Source of the DNA: Phoronis australis
Taxonomy: Eukaryota; Phoronida; Phoronidae
Direction: 5' to 3'
Assembly: GCA_002633005.1 (NCBI GenBank)
Contig: NMRA01000081.1
Span: 881,184-945,183, forward strand
Length of the DNA: 64,000 nt
Shown: positions 1 through 13,900 of the stretch, piece by piece
How positions within the stretch are numbered: position 1 is the stretch's first letter
Layout: each line of letters starts with the position of its first letter
The notes under the pieces: model-generated
The model's input: only the letters and a program-made list of their open reading frames with translations
Told to the model about the DNA's origin: nothing
Database searches by the model: none
Program-made: the position numbers and the translations under genes

Positions 1-140
1 ATATAGTTAATTTTTAAAAAAATGACGCAACAGCTAAGCTTGTTTGTATATAAAGATTGATCAAAATGCATGAGTTATGAAGCACAAGATTGATCAAAGT
101 TATCCCTGGGTTAGTATTTAGCCATTTTCTTTTCTTGCAG

Positions 141-3100
141 GTGTTGCATCATCAAAAATTAGGTCAATCGAAGGAAGAATTCTTACATCTCAATGGCTCC
201 CACATGGCGTCATGCACTTACATCCTGGTCCTTTTGACGGAGGCGGCCACTGCATCCCCGTTTGTTTTTCATGAAGTTCTATTTGGTGATTGGCTGGGCA
301 AGAAATTAGTTACAGCCATGTTCAAGAACGTGTGGGTCAAGTTACGTGCATCACTCAAAGCTGTGTTGGGTAAGAGTTTGCGTAAGACTTTACTCTGTTA
401 TGGGTTTGTATTTTCCTTTCAAACTACCAGAACTCATTATGTCAGCCTTTAGACTATATTTTGTGACAGCAAGTCGTTCTACATTCTTGAAAAGCCATTT
501 CTTCAAAACAATGGTTAGTAACTATATTATTTGAAAATCAACTTTTAGAATTTTTCATGTGCCACCCGGGAGGTCTCTTATGATCAGCTTTCACTCTGTT
601 ACATCTGACTTTGTGGATACCACCATTACAAAAATTATGTTTGCCCTTGTTGTAAAGTAACTATTTGCACTATGTTGAATTGTTGATCAAAATCCATTAG
701 AAAACAAAGCAGTGCAATAGATTGTTTCTACGGCTACAAAAATTGTTGGAGGCGTAACACTTTGATTAAATATTGACTCAAGTTCAATTGTCACTAGTAC
801 GCTAATGCATTGGACCAACCCTCGTGTATTGTCTGCTACCTAGATGTTTAAATACATGTGTTGACAAGTGGTTTTTGATCCAAATTTCAATCATGGAAAG
901 GATAGCATTTACATGATTTCATGATTTGTGGAATATTAAAAGCTTAGATTTTTACATTTATTCGTGATTTCGTGATTTGCGGGATATTGCAAGCTTAAAT
1001 TTATACATTTAAAATGTAAAACACCGGTTTTTGGTTATTGCTTTTGTCAAAAAGAATAATTTGTAGTAATTGATTCACCTAATAATTCATAAGCTTCAAA
1101 ACTGGTCTCAATTTGTTCCTTCATTTTTCATGGTTACTTCCAGATATAATGCCTCATGGATTTCACCTTTCTGGGATTGTTTTCATAATTACAATATTAA
1201 AATGAACACCATAATGTTCGCTTGCCGAGACCCATGCCCCAAATTATATCCAAAATAAGTTATGTTTGTCAGCTTAGTTTGTCACATTTCTGGACTCATA
1301 TCAGTCTGGCTGTAGTAGATGCTTAGGGAACAGACTGGTTCCATGATCGAACACTAGGTGGTGTTACTGCATAATTTGATGGATGCGTGAGCCTTAAGCA
1401 CCTTTATCTGTTGCCTCAGTGAAATTCACTTTGAAAATTTTGTAGCATATAACTAGTATTTTGTATTCATTTCTTTGCAACTATTGGCAATTGTTATGAT
1501 CATATTACTGGCAATCGTTCGAGGCCTATATAGTACATGCTTGCCAACTGTCCCATGTTTTGAAGCTTTTTCCTGCCTCCTGCCATAATATTCCACTTAA
1601 AGGCACAACTTAAAAATGTCGGGCATTGCGGCGTACATTTACTCCTTGTGGTGTGGCATATGGCAAGATGTCCCGTGTCCTGCTTTTCGTGTTTGTGTGT
1701 TGACAACGTGTGGCATGTGGCCGGTTATCCCCTGTCCCGCTTTTTAATTTTTGTATGTTGTCAACTATACTATATACCATAAAAAGCTGTTACATTTTTT
1801 TGAACTTTCAAATTTAATAAACATTGCCGATTACCTTGTCAATTGTTGGAATTCACGGTCAAATTCCAAAATTGAGAGATGGCTAATGTTTCAGTAGCAA
1901 CATCAATCTGTTAAATTATTTTCTTTAAAACCACAATCATGGATAAGGATGCTGTAATGATCAAGTGTAGTTTTAAATTTTTGAGATGCTATCTGAACAC
2001 AAAAACAATTTTAAATTTTTTGTGAGAACTTGCCACTAAGTGTATACTAGAAGCAACTATGAACCTGTGATGTCATAAAAGAAATAAACTTTTGATTCTG
2101 ACCAGTTACCATTATGAAAGTGGCCTCAACTTTTTTACTTAGATGAAAATGGGTACTAACAATGACCCACCTTGACGAGCCAACATGTTGAGCCTGGTTT
2201 CAGTTCCAGTAGTATTGAATTTGCCAGTCTTTTCCTGCAAACTGTAGATTAAGTAAGACAAATTCCACTAGTGTTTTAACACTTATAGGTGATCTAAAGT
2301 TAGATTACTGATGGTAGGTAGTTTTATAGCATAGCATGTCTTGTCTGTGAATACAACAATAGGGATACTATTTATTGAATTTTTGGCTGCATGGTCCAAT
2401 TATTTCTGAATTTGGGAACTTGGTTACCTCAGGATGTGTAGCTGGCTTTTTCCATTACGTTGGAACCATCTCATGTTATGTGAAGATGCTATAGATTATT
2501 TCTGTTGGGACAGAGTAAAGGCTCTGGATGTCCAATTTCACTATTTGATTTGATGTCTAAAGTGGAGTAAGACACTAAATGATAATTCAAGTCACAAACT
2601 AAAGTGTGATGAAAAACACACTAGAGAATATCTCTTTGTCTCTACTTAAGACAAAGTAAGGAAATTTCAACCCTTTGGGTTTAGTTCAAGTAACTTGCAA
2701 ATTGACAGTCGTGTGTATTTCCTCAGGTGAGTGCTCTGCGGTGGACTTTGAAACCAAGTTATATGCAGAGAGCATGGATGTGCTGGAACACCATATTAAG
2801 CCGATACGAGCGGTGCCAGGGGTGGTGCTGGAACAGGGGTATCTCAACAAAATGGCTGAAGGCTTGAAGCCTTTGGCAGTGCTGGCCAACAGTAAGTATA
2901 CTTGTATATCTCTTGACTGTTTTGTTCAGACTTTTGAAGAGAACTACACACAATGTGCCTAGCGTTTTCACTGAACACAGTTTCAAAACAAAAATGCAGT
3001 CAAATATACATACACTTGTTATTTCTCTTGACTGTGAAGCAATCTGCTTATAAACATCATATTGTCCATTGTGTTTCCATTACTGTGCAGTCACAATTTC

Positions 3101-5851
3101 AAAACAAAGCAATGTCCAGGCACTATTATACTAAGACATCATGTAATGTTGTGACTTCAGCATGCAGATTCTTGTCTGTACTAGCAAGGTTCTAGAGGTC
3201 TTTGGCTGCCTCTATATGTCTCTGCCCATATCATGTACGTTTTTATTACTACATGCCTCTAGAGGTCTTTGGCTGCATGCCATGCACACTCTATAAGCCT
3301 TTAGTTGGCCATATCTCCATCTGTTTTCTTGTTTCTGCGTCACTTCTATGTTGGAAGTGAGGCATTTAAATGCTCTTAAATTTTGTTTTACAATCTATTA
3401 AAACAGTCATCAGTGGCAGTTTTAAATTATGAACTGATGCATGGTGTAGTGTTTTGAAATATTTACCATACAGTGTCAGGTAATTTTCCTTTAGCATTAT
3501 GTTCACAACAAACAAGGCCGCCTTTCATACTTTTATTAGCCCTCAGAACAGCTTGGTACAATATTTTTTATTACTCGAAGCATAACGTGCAGTACTACAT
3601 GTTACACACAATCAGTGTATTTCCAATCAACTAAGGTGTGATATAGCCACAAACTCAGCTGAGCCTAACAAGTGAAGGGTAAAGATAGGTGATGTTAGTG
3701 CCGTCCACACACAGACTTACCCTAGAACGGGCTACTCCTTGAACGAATTGTCGCTAGGTTTGGTAGCTGTCTGGACGCTACTTAAACTAGTATAACTTGC
3801 TGAAAATTTAACACTGGCATCTTAAATATCATTTACCTGTGAATGAAGTCACCATTTCATCTTTCTTTGCATTAACATGCTTGAAATAGCGCCTCCTATA
3901 TCCAGTATTTATAAGAGTAAGTGAAAAAGTAACATAGGGGGCGCTGCAATTAGTTGAACTACAGCTTCCAATTAATCGATTAGTAGGTCCCTACCAAAGA
4001 TTCTGACATGACTCAACAAGTGAAGGGTAAAGATAGGTGATGTTAGTGCCGTCCACACACAGACTTACCCTAGAACGAGCTACTCCTTGAACGAATTGTC
4101 GCTAGGTTTGGTAGCTGTCTGGACGCTACTTAAACTAGTATAACTTGCCCCACTTGTGACAACATACTCCACCTTATGGAGGTAGTGTAACTTGTTCTAG
4201 GGTAACTTGTGCCCCTTGTAATCACCGTGTGGCTGCAAACCTGGGGCAAGGCGGAAGTAATCTGCTGCGCTTACATATAGACGGGTCTTCTTTTGCACAC
4301 CATATTCACATTAGCTGTCCATTTTCGTACACAGCGTGACAACTTCCACCTTACCCTAGTTATCGGAGATGTGTGTGGACGGTCCACTTAAAGTGGGGCA
4401 AGCTGCACTAGTGCAAGTTGTTCTAGAATAAGTCTGTGTGTGAACGGGATGTGAGACTATTGATTTCAACTTCACCTTTTCACAGATGCCACTTTTAGGG
4501 ATCAAAGCTCCATACAGGTCTTATAATTGAATATTGCCAATTTCAATATAGAATAAATTAAGTCTAGGATGTTAAGTCTGGCCCACAGAGTTTTAAGTTA
4601 ACTCTGCTTGGCACAATTAACTGGCCCGCTTAAAACACAAAAATGCATTTGTGTACTGTCAAAAGTAGATTTTGTCGTTATCTATTTGGTGGATGTTTCA
4701 TGTCACTTTTAATTTTTTTTTCGATGTTGCAGTATAGTAATTCTGTTAGGAGGACCGACTTTGTTTTGGGTAATTTAAGACCCTAGGAAAATGTTGGCTA
4801 ACTTTGGAACATTGTATCTCAGAAATGGCTGATCAGATTCATATAAAACTTTCAGTTATTATGGTTTATGTATTGTTCCCCAAAGATACATTAAGAATTG
4901 TTTCAGTTATTATGGTTTATGTATTGTTCCCCAAAGATACATTAGGAATTGTTTTTTTTTAAATGCTTCACTTCTGCATTTGGGGTGATGTTTTGTATGA
5001 AAAAACTTCAAAGTTGCATAAACAAAATGAAATGATAATCTAGAAAACTGTAAAATCATTTTTGAGATTTCATCTTGAACATTTGTTTCAAATGGAATTC
5101 GGTCATGTTATTGATACCATTGTTTTACTATCAATGCACCTTTTTAAATTACATCAAAAAGATGTCATCATGTGACCTAATCAAAAGTCAAAAATCAAAT
5201 TCTACTAGATTTCTACTTTTAGAAAATATATATTTTTACTTAGTTATTTTTTATAGTTTTGCAGATATTTGGCTAAACACATAGACTTGTCAAAGAGGTC
5301 ATGAATTACCTGAAGAATGTCTTCTTTTCACTTTTTCAGATGGTAGACCAGCTTTTGCTTGTGATGACACAGAACCCAAAGTTTTTATCAGCTACCAGTG
5401 GGATATGCAGTCTAAAGTAGAAGACATTCGTCATCTACTGGAGGCCAATGGATATCCATGTTGGGCGGATATCAGCCCGATGATGTCACAAGCTCAAAGG
5501 GGGCACAGCAGTATGAGCAGTCGGAGTAGTCATATTGAAACTGTCTCGGAAACCCTGCAGAGTCAGATCCAGAGGAACATGAGGGCAGCTACTGTGGTCA
5601 TCTGTTGTGTAACGCCCAAATACATGCAGAGTGACAATTGCATAAAGGACCTTACCTTGGCAGAGACCTTGCAGAAGCCTATCATTCCTCTGCTGCTGCG
5701 GTTCTGTCCCTGGCCACCAGAGGGTGCTCCTGTCCAAGTCAGAAAGATCATGGCAAAGCTGAGTAATATTGAGATGTACAATGAGAAACTTTACAAACAA
5801 AATATTTCACAAATTCTTGAAAGGATAAAGAAGATAATACCACCAAAATAA
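141..5851 (+). CDS. Double TIR-domain protein, C-terminal part (5' exons outside window)
   Basis: Three exons are visible: 141-369, 2727-2891 and 5340-5851 (stop TAA). All splice phases agree and give 301 residues. Exon 1 encodes the C-terminal half of a first TIR domain, with YILVLLTE, then FHEVLFGDWLGKK and VTAMFKNVW. Exon 2 is a linker rich in charged residues (VDFETKLYAESMDVLEHHI). Exon 3 carries a complete second TIR domain: box 1 EPKVFISYQWD, then GYPCWADI, then VVICCVTPKYMQSDNC and KPIIPLLL, ending in a basic tail. TIR domains are protein-interaction or NAD-cleaving modules of innate immunity and axon degeneration pathways; this protein should be cytosolic. The position matching the catalytic Glu of SARM1 (HKEIVTAL) is Glu in TIR1 (FHEVLF) but Asp in TIR2 (IKDLTL). 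TIR2 also has a Ser-rich insertion (about 20 residues after WADI). Known: FISYQWD-type TIR proteins are expanded in invertebrates. Inferred: adaptor or NADase-like role; the exact family is not fixed. Confidence 0.82.
370..2726 (+). other. Intron of the TIR gene, no gene seen
   Basis: AT-rich sequence between two phase-1 splice sites. I see no conserved coding stretch on either strand. The 1070-1130 area contains wording (TCAAAACTGGTCTCAATTTG) that also occurs in the dispersed foldback family found elsewhere in the window, for example at 20208-20438. Confidence 0.6.
3701..4447. repeat. MITE-like element with about 28-bp terminal inverted repeats and a duplicated left end
   Basis: The motif CCGTCCACACACAGACTTAC starts at 4049, and its inverted counterpart (GTTCTAGAATAAGTCTGTGT then GTGAACGG) ends at 4447. 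This bounds an element of about 400 bp in the last TIR-gene intron. The left end, together with its outer flank, occurs a second time at 3668-3800, offset by about 348 bp from 4015-4147 and almost identical. The arrangement suggests a local tandem duplication of the 5' part. No coding capacity is seen. Confidence 0.65.
4850..4951. repeat. Two-copy 51-bp tandem duplication
   Basis: The block starting TTTCAGTTATTATGGTTTAT occurs at 4850-4900 and again at 4901-4951 with one base difference (ATTAAG against ATTAGG). It lies in the TIR-gene intron shortly before the terminal exon. It looks like a recent slippage or unequal-crossover duplication. Confidence 0.85.
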
Positions 5852-7959
5852 GTGAATAATGTGTTAATAGGATTGAATTAACCCCCACTGTTACATTGAA
5901 ACATGTTGATTATGTACACACCTTATTTAGTATTGAAGGGAAATTTCTTTTGTTCATTTATGAAAAGCATAAATGCGTTTGCTAAAAGGTGAATAGTTGC
6001 TCAATGCTGTGCGAGTGTTTTCTATGCTGTATACATGTATGTTGTGTTTGGAGTTGGTTTTGTGCAATTTGTCACATTCAACAGATGAAATCCCGCAATC
6101 GCAATAACCACACATCTCAGGAGTACAGAAATATTTAAAACAAAGAAAAGTCACATTTACCTTGCACTTGTTGAATTCCCACAGTCACTAATTAAGTAAT
6201 TAATTAAGACAATGTAGTGTTTATAGACAGGAAATTTGGATGGAATTAGATTTACCTGCAATGTGCTGAAAATGAATCTGTTTTTAGTAGTTAATAATGC
6301 GGGATGTTGAAATGCCGTGTAGAATTTTATTTTTTAACTTCTTTATATGTTGTTGTTTTTGTGACTTATTTAATGGGTCTGTTACTGTTTTTAAAGAGAA
6401 ACTTGTGCTTTGAAATAATATAACGATGAGCATTTTGCATAAGTTATAGTTCTCATGATAATCAGTTGATAAATCGGAAGTATTCGAACCTTTGGAAAAT
6501 GTCTCTTAGTGGGAACATTGTGATTAGGGATGAGATAAGAACCAATGAAAATGTGAAGTAAATTACTACCGAAATTAAAAAATGTTTTTTCAAAACATGA
6601 AGAAAAAACAATTTTTTTGTGTTTCAAATTATGAACAGGGACACACCTGTAACAGATATTAGAATGTTAAGTAATAAATACAAATTAATTGTATTTTTTA
6701 CATTGTCTGCTCTCTTTTATTTGAACAATAGTCCATGTGTACGGTTGTAGTTGAAGCTTAAAAATCAATTTCTTGACCTAGCCACAGGACTGTTTCAAAT
6801 AATTTGAATTGAGATAAATAACCATTAATTAACACAGGGCCCATCTACTTTTATTAGATTTTGTGGCCTTCAATATTACAATTAAATGTACAAAGTAACG
6901 TGAATGGTTTCTTTGCATTTATATTTTTATACAAGATGTTTTGTTCTTTGTGATTGATACTGAAATGTGTTGTACAATTGTACATTTAAATCTGTTACTT
7001 CTATTGCTGAACTGGCAAAGGTAGTAAACGGGGGGCTGTTACTTACATTTCAGTGTTGATCATGGGCAATTGTATTTAAAAAATCATTTGTCATTTTTAA
7101 TTCAAATTTATGCTTTTTAATGTTGATTAATCAAACTTTGTCATAATGAGTGCATATAACGTTATGGTGTTACTGTTTTGCAAAGAATAATAATTGTATA
7201 TTTGAATACCTTTTGTCTTCTGTTATTCATAATCAGTTCATTGATTCCATATGAATTCAGTATTTCAACAGGAACTCTTCTATTGAACTTAAGCAGTAAA
7301 TTCTTGGATTGTTTTAATACAAAAAAACAACAAATCCGCTATTCTGAATGCAATCCTTGCTGTAAACCGGGTTTGACATCAATCTACGGTACTTACAAGG
7401 TGGAAGATTGTGTTTCCACGGTAAGCAATGTTTTCGAATTCATTTTGTTGCCATATCCCATATAACATGGCGAAGGGGAAACTAATTTGGATGGCTATTG
7501 TTGTTAGCCATAAGTGTCGTTCGTTTGTGAATCATTCGACATCTCGCAAGTTCCCAAATGACGTGATGGTACGTGACAACCTTATACGAAAATGTTTATC
7601 TTACACACCGTTACTCATGTTAGTGTTGGACTTACGCCATTTTCTTGTGACTCCAAATACTGAATACAGATACGGATCCTCAATAGAATCTCCTTAACCA
7701 TGTGTTAGAATCCATTGTCTTAATCGCACAGATGTCAGGTTCTCTGAGAGCGCCTCCAGCCATCCACAATGAGCCTGGCAATGGAACCTAACGGAAATCG
7801 ATCTCCGCTTACTGCTGGCAATTTCTTACTTATCAACAAATCTGTTAAGCAAACAAGAATTGTTACAAGACATCGAGTTTCCTCTGTGAAATGCAATTGG
7901 TTTTGCAACCCCAAATGTTGCAGTAGCTAAGACGTGATTTTGTGGAGAGTTACGGAAAA
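5852..7959 (+). other. 3' UTR of the TIR gene and intergenic stretch
   Basis: After the TAA at 5849-5851 the sequence is AT-rich with no convincing open frame. An AATAAA hexamer at 6673-6678 is a plausible poly(A) signal, giving a 3' UTR of about 0.85 kb. The last few hundred bases before 7960 become less AT-rich and should contain the promoter and 5' UTR of the receptor gene. An in-frame TAG at 7924-7926 closes the frame upstream of the receptor start codon. Confidence 0.5.
6673..6678 (+). terminator. Candidate poly(A) signal of the TIR gene
   Basis: AATAAA hexamer about 820 bases after the TIR stop codon, within GTAATAAATACAA. A T-rich stretch follows (TGTATTTTTTAC), as expected of a downstream element. 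Other hexamers could also be used. Confidence 0.4.
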
Positions 7960-10900
7960 ATGAGAGCGATGTGGTGGTTTTTATCGTTGGTGATCTTTCT
8001 TGACCGATTTTGCTCCTGCGAGGCTGTCAATGGTGAGTGATAAATGGCTAAAATTATCCTATTAAATGTGGTATCGAGATTTCATCCCGATAATTCCGTC
8101 ATCTAATCTCTCAGCACTTTAATCTTGATTAAACACCCGACATCTCAGTGATTACTAGTCATCAAACTGTTGCGTTCTTGAAGTCTTTTGGTTGTGTAAT
8201 TTTATTTTTATATCTTGTTATCGCATTATGTACGTTTGCTTGCTCAGCGTATGTTTAATTTCATAGCAAGTCAACCCTACAATTGTATTAATTATTTCAA
8301 TATATTGTATCGCCTGGTCACGCCATGACCATATTTTTGGATTTTGTTTGGCTATTGACAGAAGGAAATATTGTGTGCATTTCTTTAAATAATTTAGACG
8401 TAAAGCGATTATACCAACACCAAAACAAATTTAATGAACTTGAAATGTTTCGTAAGACAAGAGCAATGCGAACATCTTAAACCTTTACATCATACACAGA
8501 GTATTTCGTGTGTTATCCTATATCGAATGTTTACTCCTCTAAAACATTTTTGATGTGGCATAATGCATAAATTACCTGTACTGTGTTGATATATTGGACT
8601 GATGTAATTGGTGGCAATCGTATTGGATTACAGGAACATTGAAGCAACAAAAATGTTTAGCCAATATATGTAGACCTATTAGAATTTTATTGAAGTTGCA
8701 AAATTTTACATGAAAATGGCATTTACGATCATACTTTGAACGTGAGTGCATAATTATCAACTTTTAGTGAGTATTTTGCATTTTCATTTTAACTACGTGA
8801 CTAAAAATCAACATGAATTTACAATCCGTATCATAAATAGACGCATTTTCAACTCCTTATTTGGCTGTTGTGTTATTTTTATGTTATTTTTATTCGCAGT
8901 GACTTAGTTAATCGAACATTTAAAGCACGGGCATGAAGAGATTTTTCCCCACCCCAACTTTTCACCAGTGTTGCCTGTATGCATGCGTTCGGCGCCTATT
9001 GTATTCACACTTGTTACCCTCTCACAGGTTGAAAATAACTAACTGTCTCTTTTTGCCGGCGGCATGAAAAACAGATTTAGTTGATTAATGTATACGTTTA
9101 TCCCTCACCGAACTATGTTTCGTCTTGATTATTTCACTTCAATTTGGTGCATGAATAAAGCGGATGAGGTTGTATTACGCCGCCTACAAATGCTACAAAG
9201 CTAGTATCCTGTATTCTGTTCAAAGTATTTTGCGTCTAATACTCTTTTTGCACGATAAGGTACAAGGTGTTCAGTTTATGTGTTCCGGTTGCCATTCCTA
9301 GTTGAAACATGTTCTATCAACATTAAAACCTTTCTTCTAAAATTAGCATGCTTTCATTATAGGAATTATATCCTTTATCAATTTTGATTATTTTGGAGAA
9401 TCATGTCGTTTTTATAGGCTTATTGAACACGAACACATATCAAAATACTTCATCTCATGGAAATACATAGTTTTCTTGGCCACATAAGCCGCGACACTAT
9501 GGGTACAAGTCGGTGGTTGAGAATGCTTACGTTAAAGTAAACCGTCAAATTCTGGCGGTTCCCTAGCTTAGGGCGACTTCTCTTTCACGTTTTGTTACAG
9601 AAGAACTAATTTCACCTTACGCGGTTGAAGACAGTATAGAAAAATGTTTTGAAAAAAGACTTCGAAAATATTGTGAAGGTTTGTCCATAGAAAATTTTCC
9701 GCGTGACGACACCCCGCGAGCACTCGAGCTCCAACCGGAAACTACCACAGCAATCACCAACGGTATGTCACCCGTCGTTTGCATGATACATGTCTTGTTG
9801 TCAGGCCTATTGCATGCAAGAACTTTCACAATTCTTTAAAAAAATCAACATAATTACCAGTGTTCGTGTAAGCTCACTATTTTCACGATAGTTTCAATTT
9901 GCATGATTGCATGAAAACGTATCCCTCCCACCCATAACGTAATTGCTTCATTCCAGTCATGAGTTGTATCATGAGGAGTTCTTGTCACTGTGGTGATGTA
10001 ATTTATGACCCTTCTTATTTGTTCATTGCCACACCTTCGTGGACATGACGAATCTGCTTCATATTGCACGTGTATTTTCCCACTTTTCAATTGTTTTGTC
10101 ATGTATTGAGTGTCCCAAAAGTAACAACACTCTACGCGTATTGTAATTGAGCTCATGAATATTAATGAAAATGACTATTAATGAAATGATATTTGGATAG
10201 TTATTGTGTCATCATCTGTGCATTTAAAAAATTTGTGTTAAAAATATAATATTCATGGATTTAGGAATATGGTCACCATAATGGGGTTGACTGTTTCTCC
10301 CAACTGAAAATAAGAAAAGGTCGTGGAAAGAAATTAATACAGTTATGAGTGGAGACGGTGTTTTTGAATTTTATTTGCAATGTCCACACCAGCAGCAGCA
10401 GCAGCAGCAGCAGCACATTCCGTCGATTGGGGTCGCATTGGAACCATCGGGTTCCTCCCACGTCGTGTTCTTCATAGGCCACTGGTGTCTCTGTGTTATT
10501 GTCGTAACGCCGAGAACAATAGTTTTTATTGGTACTTGGTGCCTGAATATTCAAATATTCTAGTCTATAATCTTGGATAGTTTGTATTCTTCATCTGGTA
10601 CTGAGGTATCGATGAACAAAGAATGTTCGCTGTTATCCTGAAAAGTGCACTACTGCTTTTTTGATAAAGGTGGAATTTCTGGCACCCATGAGAAGGTCAT
10701 CCACGTATTTTAGCTCATTTGCATAACAAATGTGACAATGACACACTTACATGACCAATGAACGTGAGCAGTTGCCATCGGAGTGAGGGTTACTCCCAGA
10801 CGGTAAATAGAGCGTCTTGCATACTGAGAGCGCACTCTAGATAGAAAAACAAAGCGCTCCGCAGAAATGACACCCTTATAGAATGATATTGCTATTTTTT

Positions 10901-13900
10901 ATAACTGATGTACACAATAAGTACTAATCGCTAACAGCATCTTAAAATGAAAATAGTGTCCCGGATTCGATATACAACCATCACAATCAGACCGGTATTA
11001 TTTTTAAGATAATTTGTATATTCAGTGAAGTTAAATTATAAGAAAACACACTTAATTAATAGCGTTACTGTCCAGGTAAATATCGTAACGATAACGATGC
11101 TGTAGATTTCTTTGGACTGCGGAGACATCCCTACAAGCCAATCCATTTACATGTATTAGAAATCCCACAAAAGCAAAAATGAAATAAAATCATTTCCTCG
11201 TGTTCCCTTTGTATTCTGTCCATTTGTGGCCATTCTTTAAAAGGTTCAACATCTCTTATCCCAACGCTTGTAAACGATTGTGGATTTACTCTAAAATTTG
11301 TTGAACTAGTAGAGTATGTAATTTGTTTAATTTTCAGTGTTGTTTTCGGTATGAGGCTTGTTTATCTCCATTTGTGAAGCTTCCATTAGTGATGATCCAC
11401 ACCGTGTCCTTTTGTTTCGCTCTCCCATTCGATTGCTCTAGAACTGTTGCCTTTTGACAAGTTACATCTTCAGAAGTTAGTTACTTTCTATGTGTATTTC
11501 CTTTATACTAATCAATTCTAGCTTTCTTCGTATTTAGTTGCTTTGCATCAAAATAATGGCTCATTTATATATTTACACTTGTGCAAAGATTGCCAAAAGT
11601 TGTTCCAATGTAACCTAATTATAACAATATTCAAGCTTTTGTTGGCTGAACATAAATATCGTATGATCGCGTGATCAGTTATGTTTCTTGTCAAGATACG
11701 TAATACAGTATTAATGGCAGTTCATACTCTCTCATATTACAGTTTTCCTGAACTATTTGGAAATGTCACGTTGTTTACAGAGGCATTTTTTCACTTTGTT
11801 TTAAGCTGTCAACGTTTAATCCTTAACCGAACCGCTTTGGGTTTTAAAACCATTACCCACGCTCATCTGATCTTGAATAGTTGCCCCACTAGCCAGCAAC
11901 TCAGGTTACAGGGTTTGAGTACATGGTCCATTCTAAAATTTGCCAAAATGATGTGACAGTTACAATGATAAACGTTTATGTTTGGAGCGAGATGCTAGCT
12001 ACGGTAATTCTTCGCTTATTTAGCGCACGGTATGGTGGACAAGTGAGATTCTGTTTTGTCAAATTTCCACACAAAAATAAAGACTAGGACAATTTTAGTC
12101 ATGGTTTGTACTGTGGAAATGTCATAAAACAAAATTTGGTGGCAATATTCCGTTATGTGCAGTAAAGTAATCGACCTCTAAATACTGGGAAAATGACAAT
12201 TTCAAAAATTATTTCTGAGCGAAATAAGTGGAGAATTACCGTATGTTATAACAATGCCAGTGGTTATACACCATTCACTTTCAGAGACCATGGTCAAAAT
12301 GTTTAAGTCTGGGAAATCTGCACATTAGAACGAAGCGTAAAAGTAATACTTGTTTTGTCAGTCATCGCTCATTATTCTGACTCATTACTCCGAGTACTCA
12401 TGACTCACTTCGAGTCAGACATCACTCACCACTCCGAGTAAGTCATAATTTTCTTTGAGTCTCATCACTCAGTTTGAGCCAGTCATCATTCGTTCAAGTT
12501 CACATTTCGAGTGAGTCATCAATCACCAATCATTTAGAGTCAGTCATCGCTTATAGTGAGTCAGTCATCGCTTATAGTGAGTCAGTCATCGCTTATAGTG
12601 AGTCATTCATCACTCACTTCAAATCAGTCATTACTCATTATTTCGAGTCAGCCACGACTCACTTCGACTCAGTCATGACTCACTTCGAGTCAGTCATGTC
12701 TCGTCACTCAATTCTCTTAACATACCCGTGTTGTTCGCGATATTTATTGTATATACTAAAAGTTTCCTGTTTTTTGCATTATATGAGATCCAAGGTCAAT
12801 CCTTTGGGTAGTCATCAAATTCCAAATTACATTACCGTGTACTATCATTGTTTAGTGTGCATAAACGAACGCAACTTAAACGATTGAACATTTTCTTTAG
12901 TTAGAANCAGGAGTGGCGTAACAATGGCATCAGTCGACATCAGTTTCAATTTCGCCTACCCTCAGTCCTTCACAATTTCTCATTTTCCACCTCAGGCACA
13001 CAAGTTTTGCCTCCCCCATTCATAGTCTGTATAGCCATTCAAAGCCCGTTTTCGTTTTTCGTGGTCGTTTCAATAGTTTTACGGGGGGCGAGCCTCTTCC
13101 TCCGTGAGGAATACGATATCAGGTGACCATAATAAAGCATACGTGCAAATTTAAAAAAAAACTTCGTTATAAAATGGACGTTGTCTTGTAGTTACAACTC
13201 AAAGTGAGGAGGTCTTTACCTATGAAGAAGATCGCCTAATTAAGGATTTGTTCCGCAACTACCAGAAGGCATCACGGGCGCGTCTCAAGGACAACAAACC
13301 AATTACAGTATCTATAGGATTTACTTTAATTCAGATGAATAATCTGGTGAGTCATACAACTTTCTCCTTTTAAATATTTGTTCGTGCTTTAAACTGCCTA
13401 CTTCAAAATTATGACTGCAATAAAAAATATATTGTGATAGCAATTTAATTTTCTACTACTGAGGATTATGAGAGCTTACCAAAAACGACAAAACAACATT
13501 TTTTGTTTTCTTAGACATCAGTTTCCTGGATACAGGACAATGCTCAGGGTTAACTAAACATGTTTGCCATTACTCACCAGTCTATAAGATATTATCGATG
13601 TGCGTTCCGTAGATCAGGTGAGTAAAAGGCGAATGTTTCGCGAAACCTACAAAATGGCGACCACTGAGGTAGTTGGTCGGTGCGGTTGAAATATTGAATT
13701 GTGGGATAGATTTCACCCCTTTAGACCCAAATTTCTCGCACAAGTGCGTGACTTTTATCTTTGGTCTACGGAACGCAGCCACCCATCATTGGGGTGGGAA
13801 ACTAAACCACTACTAACTATGTGCCTACCGAAAAGGCAAATCAAAACGATCATATGCTGTTTCATGACGGGTATGAACAGCTAATGGTGGTTGACGGTGT

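Noticed and set aside
10273-10580. Open frames around the CAG run
   Set aside because: Caused by the microsatellite; no splice phase or homology ties them to the receptor.
12474-12887. 137-residue open frame with repeated SVIAYSE units
   Set aside because: It is produced by the 21-bp DNA minisatellite, has no splice context in the receptor gene, and the periodicity is that of the DNA repeat.
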